DNA of 64,000 nt from assembly GCA_036320915.1 (NCBI GenBank), contig JAXBDG010000004.1, forward strand, positions 248,001 through 312,000, read 5' to 3'. This document shows, one piece after another, positions 56,114-64,000 of this stretch. The translations under genes and the position numbers were made by a program. The notes beneath the pieces were generated by a model. It had not been told where the DNA came from. It saw only the letters and a program-made list of their open reading frames with translations, and ran no database searches. This stretch comes from Linnemannia elongata (Eukaryota > Mortierellomycota > Mortierellomycetes > Mortierellales > Mortierellaceae). Each line of letters begins with the position of its first letter. The first letter of the stretch is position 1.

Positions 56114-56518
56114 TGGACCTCCTAATAACTCCAACAAGCAAGCACAACAAAAAACGCCAACAACCGAGAGAAGCGAGCGAGTAGCAGAGGAAGAGGAAGA
56201 GGAAGAGGAGGAGGAGGAGGAGGAGAAGAAGGAGGAAGCACAGGAGCTGGAAAGAAACATGTAGGAGTATCGCACTTTACTTTATCCCTTGCATCATCCC
56301 CCAGTCAGTTTCTTTTTTTAGAACCACACTTTGTACATAGGAATACTAGCACACACCCAACGCACACACACACACCAAAAAAAATAAAATAAAAAACCAA
56401 CATCAATTGCACACCAATTAACCATGGGAATTAACCATGGGGGGTCTGACAAGATACTACTAATTTGTATTATTTCACTTGCATCAATTATTTAAAGACG
56501 AGGTAAAGCGGTCGAAAC
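56114..56518. other. intergenic between convergent genes
   Basis: GA-rich repeat (GAGGAAGAG)n at 56185-56235, then CACACACA and AAAAAATAAAATAAAA (56375), probably the polyadenylation region of the F-box gene. ACCATGG occurs twice at 56421-56440. No gene. Confidence 0.5.
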
Positions 56519-58446
56519 TTAACGAGTGGGAGCAGGGGGTTGAGAAGGAGCGGTGACAGTGTACGCAAAGAACTTGTACTTCAACATGAGCGCCAAAAGC
56601 CCATGCAATGCAACGACAAGAATCAAAATACTCTTGCTCGTCTGCGCCTCGGCCCTCGACAGAACTGGGTACATATTCCTCACAAGGAACAAACCCGACG
56701 CAGCGGCTCCCAAAATCACAAAGCCCCAACGCAACAGGTCAAATGGCAGCACACACAACACCGCCACGGGGATCCAGATAGTAAGCCCGTAGCCGTAGAG
56801 GGCCAGCATGTCGAGGAGATCGGGCTGGCAGCCGAAATATTTGGTTGCGCCCCAGATGACGGTGGGGACGAGGAAGGCATAGGAGTAGATTGTACCGAAT
56901 GCGAAGGTGAGGGCGGTAAAGTCGTATTTGTAAGGCGTTCCTGCAGTATAGGCGTTGATGGATTCGACGATGGAGGAGATTACGAAGAGGACGAACACTA
57001 CCGTGGTCGCAATCCAGAATGGACCTTTTGTAGAGAGTATAGTTACGAAAAGAAGGAGTATACATTAGTTCAAGAACAAATGAGTCTGATCAATGTCGAT
57101 TGGCTCCGTACTTTTCTCGTCTTGAATAGCGGTAACAGGTTTAAAAGTGGAAGAAACGAGTGTTTACCATAGAGGTCAGGGCTGCCTTGCATGACATCCA
57201 AAAAGTTTTCCTTGGGAATGACACTTGCGAAGCATCTCTCCATCACCTACAAGAATCGATCATACGAGGAAGCAAATGTAAGGTTATTATTTATGTCCGC
57301 AACCGAAAGCAAAACAACAACAACAACAGCAGCAGCAGCGATGGAATTTTAGATAAAATATTGGGTAAGTTGTGTCAACAAGTTACCTGGGCGGTGTCGA
57401 CGTCAAAGAACTTTGCATAGTACTCGACGGACCAGATGGGTCTCGCGCCCGCCTGATCCTGGATGCTCCTGTGTGGGTCAAACGCCCCAGTTCCTCCGAA
57501 TCCTATGACCACGTTAAAGAAGCAAAGGAAACGAGCTGGTTACTACTTGTAATAATGAGGGGATTTAAGAGGCGCCTTTGACACCGTCATGTCTGGTACT
57601 TGATGTGAGTTCTCACCTGTGGGTCGGGGCTGTGGCGTGCTGTTGGAAGATGAGATATTTCCGGTTGCGTTGGGTGATGCAGAAGACGACGCGAAGCCTG
57701 GATGAGGAAAACAATGGGAATCATTGTAAGGTGAGTAACGCCAAGCAGACTAGCCATCAATTTTGAAATGTCCCGTCTATTGTCGATCGTCCCGAGGTTC
57801 CTTGGCGATGATATGTATAGGTGCTTGTCGGACAATTAGCAATACTCCTAGCAGGGTATTGCTCTCGCACGTGCACTCCTTTTGACCGCTCTATTGTATG
57901 TTCCAACTTTCAGCCTTGCTCCTGAAGCACCTTTCTTCTGGTCCTCTTGATATTTCCAGTCGCACGTTCTCAATGCGAGAATCCTACTACGCTTATCCTG
58001 TTCAGTGTCAAAGACATACTCTGGAATTGCAGCTATTACGTCCAAAACGAAGTCAAAACGATATAGTCAGTGTGCGTTTCTTGGCCAGGGGGGAACTGCA
58101 TCCGTTCTCATTCATTGGCGCCAGTATGGCTTTCTCATCCTGTTGTACATCTCACACCCGTCGCTTGGTTTCCGACAAGAGCCCCTTTCTTCCTGAGATC
58201 CCCTTCGTGGAACAAGTGTCTTGTTGCATCCATTAACTAGGCTTGGCTCAGGGAGTAAAAAGTCTATGCAGCCTTGGCGTTTTGTTCCATTGGAAGCTGT
58301 CTGACAGCATAGGTTTGTTCCTCGCGCTTGCTGCTTGTGTTCTGCTCCGTCCATGAGTTGTGAGGTGCGTGTGTGCGTGTGTTGCGTTGTATTACCTCGT
58401 CGTCATCATCGATTTCGATGGCGGCGTAGGCTCCCTTGTTTGCCAT
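56519..58446 (-). CDS. YIPF1/YIPF2-type Golgi membrane protein (Yip1 domain), about 294 aa, five exons
   Basis: Exons 57502-57387, 57246-57168 and 57024-56519 are secure. They read WSVEYYAKFFDVDTAQ, then CFASVIPKENFLDVMQGSPD, then PFWIATTVVF and the five-helix Yip1 domain with LYGYGLTIWIPVAVLCVLPF and RWGFVILGAAASGLFL. This order matches YIPF1/2 and yeast Yip5, which bind Rab GTPases on Golgi membranes. Upstream, an exon at 57749-57617 (or from 57697) gives a Ser/Asn/Pro-rich linker. A first exon at 58446-58396 (MANKGAYAAIEIDDDDE) joins it in phase 0, with an acidic start like Yip5. That join needs a 646-base intron holding unrelated coding-like fragments, so the first exon is uncertain. Alternatively 58446-58264 is a separate small gene (60 aa unspliced, 43 aa with a short intron). 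Confidence 0.8.
57750..58395. other. long putative intron with coding-like fragments
   Basis: On the minus strand 57900-58060 reads FDFVLDVIAAIPEYVFDTEQ and continues for about 60 codons without a recognisable start, family or splice context. It could be a gene relic inserted in, or next to, the YIPF1-like gene. Confidence 0.35.
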
Positions 58447-60369
58447 GGTTGATGTGTATTGGTATGAAAAAGAAGAAGAGGGGGTAAAGAAGGAGTAGAA
58501 AAGACGTGAACGCTCACAAGAAAAATATGTAAGAACGCTCGACATTCGACGCCCACACGTGATGCAAACGTGGAACATCCTTGTTCGCGTCTGCCAGCAG
58601 GGAAACATTTTAGTGGCAATGTAGCCTTTGGAAAAAGGTGCATGGTATAAATGTTTATTTCTGTCAAGAGTTTCCTTTCTTCATTCACCAATTGTACGAA
58701 GGAGAGGGTAGGCGCCTCCTGGAGGTCTGTCCTTCAACCCTGCCTGCACAGAGTTTCACGCTATCCGGGATCCCGTTGCCTCATGTTCGATTTCGCGAAC
58801 TTTGAATGGTTTAAGCACCTCACCCTCGGATGAGCTGGCCCACCAAAGCGCCGTGACCCGTCTCTCGAGCTTTCCTTGTCACCTCTGTACATTATTACGG
58901 TGAGCCACTTCGATACCAACGTAATCTTCATGGACATCCAACGCGAGAGCGACAGGAGCATGTTCCTTCCTTCACGTTCTTACCTAGAGCATGGTTTTGT
59001 CCAACAAATCTTTGAGTCAGGCAGCCAGGCTGAAGGCAGGTGAAGACATTCGATGGCGCAATGATTTGCATAGGGAATCAAGAAAAGAAAAAAAAGGGTT
59101 AGCAAGTTGAAAAACGATATGGTTAGACGCATCATATTCCATCTGTTCCTCAAGAAAGAAAAAAAAGAGAGGCTAACTCTGGGAAGGACGAGACAGCAAA
59201 TGATTACCGTTACTCAGCCTCAACGGATTCCAATGAGTGTTGTTCGCTACAACCTCGGCATCTTCTTGTGCCTCTTCGTATGTCCCGTGCATCACCAGAA
59301 CGCGCTCAGAGTAGACGGACCCTTGGCTGGTCTTGCGTATTTGTCGGAAGATTACCGGAGGTCAGAAGTCCGAGGATAGGTTTAAGGTGGTGTGTGGGTG
59401 ATGGGTATCTAAAACCATGGCCTGATATACGCCTGCTAGCCGCTAGAGTAGAGCGCGAAATGCTAATGAGAGAGTTGTCTCTCGAGTTGAGTCAGGAACC
59501 GAACTTGGAGCGTGCGGACGATGGCATCAGCGGTGGATCCCTTGTTCCTGTGTGCTTGCTGCAGAATGCTTTCCGAGGGTCCTCAGCATGGCGGTGGAGG
59601 TGACCGGTCGAAGGTGTTCAAGCGGGCAAGGATGAATGTAGAGGTTCGCCGATGGGGGGGATGACGGTGTGGTCGGTGTGGTCGGTGGTGACAAGTAAGA
59701 ATCATGGAAGGAACTCAGAGAAGAAAAGACTGAGCGGTCTGAAATAAAAGACAAAGAAGTGGAGGCGTTGCGGGGACAAATTAGTTTACGCGTCAAATCG
59801 GAAGGTTGGAAGACGACTACAGTACAACAGCATTCAACAAAACGATACCATTGCGGTCACATATAAGAACAGTTGGTTGATTTGTAATGATTCATTTATT
59901 TGTAGGAAGGTCCGAATCGTCCCTGGTTTCGGTCTTGTCCGCGTCACTCACACTCATACCCATCGCTCCTGTTCCTGTCCATACCATCCGTACTCATACC
60001 CATCGCGCAGATAAAGAGCAGAAAATACGCTGACCATTTCAAGTCGAACGCTCATTTTGCATCAATCGATCAAAAATATGAAGGCGATGAGAACATTGGT
60101 TATATTAAAACACAGAGGCTAGCAAAGCTGTGCAAATGGTCAAGATTGAGGATGCGTGTCTTGGCTGACATTTTACTATTATAGGTGAAGAAAGGCCGAC
60201 TGGTGGAGATGGCCTCAGAACTCACTACGAGTATCATCGTAGGCATATGTTTTCCTAGGAGACAGACAGTTCCCGCCAGTAAAAGTGGACGCGAGCAAGC
60301 TTGGTATGTCCTTGCCCGTTAACCTCATCCGTGGTTCCGTGGTTCAAGCCAGTCGATGGTATCCGATGG
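58447..60369. other. gene-poor region with coding-like relics
   Basis: At 58880-59042 (+) a frame reads ITVSHFDTNVIFMDIQRESD and on to SYLEHGFVQQIFESGSQAEG before a TGA. It looks like part of a decayed gene. About 80 bases at 59165-59245 resemble a segment of the tandem repeats at 60490 and 61040. No intact gene. Confidence 0.4.
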
Positions 60370-61401
60370 TCAAAGAGTTGCATATAAGATCAGCAAATGA
60401 ACGACAAGGAATGGGTTAAAAAGTTGTCTTGGCTGTGGATAGCAATCCCACACCCCAACAAGTTGTTCTCCAAGAAGGATAAGACAAGGCTGACTTTGAG
60501 ATGGACGAGACAGCAAATGGCCACTGTTACCCAGCTTCAACGAACCCCTAAGAGTGTGATCGCAGAACCCCTACAGTATTAACTTTTTTACCCCTTGGAT
60601 ATCGCCGAGTCCTAATAAGCAGGCGCCACAGGCAGCTAGGCCATGATCTTCACTGCCTGGTCTTCCTGCTCTAGGTGGCGAAAACCCTTATTTAGTAATT
60701 CCCTAGTCCATGTCGGACTGGTTCTACCTCCGAGTTTACGCAGTCAGTCGGGTAAAATCCGGTACCCTGGATACCATCCCAAGTGGCCCTGCCTTCCTCT
60801 TGTGTAGAACTGCAAATAAAGAATAGAAAAGTAATTAATTCGGTTACCTTTGAAAGTGGCCATGTGCTTGACCGGTATCTCTCCCTGACCCGAGTGACCG
60901 TGGTGGATATTCCCGATGGTCAAGGAATCGCATGTGAGATCATCAAAAGAACGACAAAAAAATAGGTTAAAAAGTTGCATTGACTGTGGATAGCAATCCC
61001 ACACCCCAACAAATTGTTCTCCAAGAAGGATAAGACAAGGCTGACTTTGAGATGGACAAGACAGCAAATGGCCACTGTTACCCAGCTTCAACGAACCCCT
61101 AAGAGTGTGATCGCAGCACCCCTACAGTATTAACTTTTTTACCCCTTGGATATCGCCGAGTCCTAATAAGCAGGCGCCACAGGCAGCTAGGCCATGATCT
61201 TCACTCCCTGGTCTTCCTGCTCTAGGTGGCGAAAACCCTTATTTAGTAATTCCCTAGTCCATGTCGGACTGGTTCTACCTCCGAGTTTGCGCAGTCAGTC
61301 GGGTATCCGGTACCCTGGATACCATCCCAAGTTGTCAGGCCATCCTCTTGTGTAGAACTGCAAATAAAGAATAGAAAAGTAATTAATTCGGTTACCTTTA
61401 T
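60370..61401 (+). repeat. two tandem copies of a repeat with 551-bp period
   Basis: Copy 1 spans about 60370-60857 and copy 2 about 60921-61401. The sequence from GGTTAAAAAGTTG (60414 and 60965) through CCCCAACA, CTGACTTTGAGATGGAC, CCTAATAAGCAGGCGCC and GTAATTAATTCGGTTACC is almost identical in both. Differences are single bases plus a few-base gap near 60755/61306. No long frame runs through either copy. The ends of the unit are not exact, and no inverted termini are seen. Confidence 0.85.
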
Positions 61402-62980
61402 GTTGTCTTCCTGACGCTCAGGGCCAGCGAGGACCTTTCTGGAAACCAAGGGAGTCCAAGTAGCGAAGCGAAGGCGGCCTCCTCTGCTGGTTGGAGGTCG
61501 AGGGTCGAGGGGTCGAGGGTTGGGTAGGGTGGTGAGCTCCAAGGTCGTGGGAATCAGACGAAAATGGCTGCATGCTGTACAAATGGAGCACATGCGTTGA
61601 GTTCGCTCCTGAATGCTGATGCTGGGTGCCATTCGAGGGTCCAGCGCATTGCCGGAGGTCCAATGGTCCATCTGAGCCGGTTGTGAAGGTCAGGGGTGCT
61701 GTCGATGGAATGAGGAGGAGGAGGAGAGTGGAGTGGAGGAAAGATGTGGAAAGAGTTCTCACGGGGACTTTCCCGTTTTATAGAAGAAATCTCCGCGGCA
61801 GATACGTGTCATCCGCGGCAGATACGTGTAAAATCATCTGTGGTACAGACTTGCAAAACTTGCGTGGTAGAGCCATGTAGACTGGAGTTGGTAGCATGGC
61901 TGCATAGTGCTGGACACAGAAGCGACTTGGAAACCTTGTTTGGGAGTATGTCGATGGGCTTGGCTCTATTCGTGCAATTGAGAGGCCAAAAACGACAGCT
62001 CGTTGCTATTGTGAGCCCACACATGTGCACCACATGCGAGGCGGCCGAGGCTAATGCAAGGTAGCATCCCGACTGCATGTTGTTAGAGTGAATGAACAAC
62101 AACAAAGGTGCCATGGTAAACCGATGACCGTTGACAAGACGGTGGAGCTGGAGCAGGAAGTGCAAGGCAAAATTTATCCAACGGTCGTTGATCACCGATA
62201 CTTCATGGTCTTGGATATTTCATGGATGTCCATCAGTCATGTAACTGGTTCCCCAGCTGGTCATTTTGCTTGGACAGGCCCAGTAACAGACACACACATG
62301 CCTTGTTTCTGGCTTTATTACGTTCACCTACTCTTGGGAACGTCCTGGATCTCTGCGTCCCTTCCAGCATGAAGAACATGGAGAGCATTCATGCTCGCTG
62401 AGGCTCACGGTCACAGAGGTGGACATCTGGACGTAAGGGTTTTCGCCTCTTCTTATTTCTTTCCCCCTTTCTCTGCATTGCATCCTTACTTCCGTCAGCT
62501 TGCAACACCTTATTATCATGATTTTTGTAACTGAAGAATCCTTGTTCAAGACGGTGATTTTGTCTCATGTCGCGTAATCAGCGATTACAGTCTTATATTA
62601 CATTTCTCTATACACCTGTTCCGTTCTTTCATTTCATGTTTAGAAGTATGGGTCCTTGAGCCCACAAATAATGGCGTTTTGAATCTTTCAAATGTTCATC
62701 TAGAAAGCCTTCTCAGCCTTCGCCTCTCACCAACATACATAACCCTGGAGTTTGTTTCGCTCATAGAGAAAAAGTACGGTGGTTGTACACCACATTTATT
62801 AAAGGAGAAAGAGCTGTGCATTTGGGCATGGGCAATTACACACAGCATAATTGACTACCCAAAACAACACAAAGAAGAAAGGCTAACGTTTTATTCGTAG
62901 TTGCATACGATCCTTGTTACTGTTTCCCTGGTACACATATCTATCTCACAGTGCCATGATGAGACGTACCTGTCGGCGGG
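61402..62980. other. intergenic; weak signal-peptide-like frame
   Basis: A minus frame at 61418-61762 has a hydrophobic stretch (HSTLLLLLIPSTAPLTF) but starts at GTG, not ATG, and has no family or splice support. GGTCGAGGGTCGAGGGGTCGAG (61494) is a short repeat. Nothing else supported. Confidence 0.35.
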
Positions 62981-62984
62981 TGGT

Positions 62985-63300
62985 GTCTGTTCCTCGAAGA
63001 ATACAGTGGATCTTCGATAGAGGGCACTTGCTCTCTACGGGATTCAAAGCGTATCACTCGAGGATGTATCCACCCTACTCGCTGTCTCAACTTCGTCTGT
63101 CAGAGAGTGGACCACTATTTTCAACAAAACTGGAAGTGTTTCCGATACTCGGCCCGGTGTCGCCAATCCCGTTGGCCTTCGGAGGTCCTGAGGTTTGTTC
63201 GCGAGTACGTGAAAGAACATCCTTGTTTCTTGATGGAGGAGTTGCAGGAGACCCTTTAAGAGACTTATCCTTCTTTGAAGAATACCGATAATTTATTTTT
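62985..63300 (+). pseudogene. Tc1/mariner-type transposase relic (helix-turn-helix region)
   Basis: Across two frames the sequence reads a transposase-like N-terminal helix-turn-helix pair: LALYGIQSVSLEDVSTLLAV with SVREWTTIFNKTGSVSDTRP, then RWPSEVLRFVREYVKEHPCF and EELQETL. Stops and frame changes occur at about 63020, 63170 and 63250, and no DDE catalytic part follows. The pattern G-S-..-V-..-L-VS-..-V-..W..F..TG.V...RP is usual for Tc1/mariner elements. Confidence 0.55.
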
Positions 63301-63415
63301 CAGGGTCACTCAGAATAAAAAAAAATTTACTCCGTTTAAAAAAAAAGGACGCACTTTTTTAACTGACGCGCAATAAAAAAAAAAGGACGCGCTTTTTTAA
63401 CTGACGTGCGCAACA
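63301..63415 (+). repeat. short A-rich tandem repeat
   Basis: Two to three copies of a ~36-base unit: an A-run, then GGACGC(A/G)CTTTTTTAACTGACG(C/T)GC. It lies immediately downstream of the transposase relic. Confidence 0.7.
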
Positions 63416-64000
63416 CCATCTATCAAAGCTTTATAAAAAGGGTTCTTTTTCGCATATTACCATATCTCGCAAAAAAAACGCATGTTTTTCTTATTATCGG
63501 ATGCACTCCTGAGGGTGACGTGAGAGACAAGGTGTGGAAGACTAGACAAGTAAGGAACAAGCATGCAAAGGTACCAAGGAACAAAAAAAGGAGGTAATGA
63601 GGATTGGTCATTGAAATAAGAGGGGCACAGTTTGGTGGCGCTATATTTTTAATTCTTTTTCTTTTCATCGAGGACGCTACTGTTGGTCAACAGTCGCGCT
63701 GGGTCATTGAATCCTTTAGCTTCCGCCTCTTTGCATAAGCCCTGTACAATAAGGTACCTTACAACTTTCCTCTCTTTTCTTTCGGCTTACGTCTTCAATA
63801 GAACTCGATGCTCGTCCATACAGATAAGTGCAATGCAAACAAAAGAAAGGAAGAGGGAAACAACGCAGAAGCACGCAGGCAACATCATAATAACGTGCTG
63901 ATGTCCTAGTCCCTCACAGTGACGCATATTTGATCAACAAAAAGCGTGCGAGCATTCTTTTCTTTCGCTTCTTATACCCTCTTTCTCATCCCTCACCTTC
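63416..64000. other. intergenic to window end, no supported gene
   Basis: AT-rich with short frames only. The last 30 bases are pyrimidine-rich like promoter leaders elsewhere in the window, so a gene may start just beyond the edge. Confidence 0.35.

Noticed and set aside
61418..61762. Secreted-protein gene on the minus strand
   Set aside because: The frame begins at GTG with no ATG before the hydrophobic segment and no acceptor supplying one; the downstream frame shows no family.
63301..63415. A CRISPR-like array from the A-rich repeats
   Set aside because: Only two to three units with no variable spacers, in a eukaryotic genome.

Overview
The window is nuclear DNA of a filamentous fungus. 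Most genes are split by short introns (about 50-200 bases) with GTAAGT-like donors and TAG or CAG acceptors, and the conserved proteins are fungal (a Cdc3-type septin, Utp4, Rna14, a GT34 glycosyltransferase). Crinkler-type (CRN) N-terminal remnants, poly-Ser/Asn-rich proteins and the intron style suggest an early-diverging lineage, most likely Mortierella-like. That placement is inference.

Layout. 1-6 kb: 3' end of an unidentified gene, a small ORF, a small secreted cysteine-rich protein, a foldback MITE and a multi-pass membrane protein. 6.9-19 kb is an accessory island. It holds an apparently intact Crypton tyrosine recombinase, a SABATH-methyltransferase fragment split by a Tc1/mariner-like foldback element, a broken CRN gene, a multi-exon gene broken by an in-frame TAG, a GT34 glycosyltransferase, a second CRN-like remnant and another inverted repeat. 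19.2-21.6 kb: two identical tRNA-Ala(AGC) genes in inverted orientation with related 5' flanks.

22.4-44.3 kb is a conserved housekeeping block: septin CDC3, EIPR1 and UTP4 on the minus strand, then GRAMD4-like, a type I membrane protein, a glutamine-synthetase-like enzyme and RNA14 on the plus strand. UTP4 and GRAMD4-like share a roughly 390-base divergent promoter. 44.3-56.1 kb has two long intergenic stretches around a C2H2 zinc-finger factor and a very long F-box/LRR-like protein. A YIPF1-type Golgi membrane protein follows on the minus strand at 56.5-58.4 kb. 58.5-64 kb is repeat-rich and gene-poor: a 551-base-period tandem repeat, a Tc1/mariner transposase relic and short A-rich tandem repeats.

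The genes do not form an operon. The housekeeping products act in septum/cytoskeleton assembly (Cdc3), endosome-Golgi trafficking (EIPR1, YIPF1), ribosome biogenesis (UTP4), mRNA 3' end formation (RNA14) and membrane biology (GRAMD4-like). The island records repeated transposon activity against a background of decaying effector-like genes. Spliced models were built by eye and checked for codon phase at every junction; where phase does not close, I say so.
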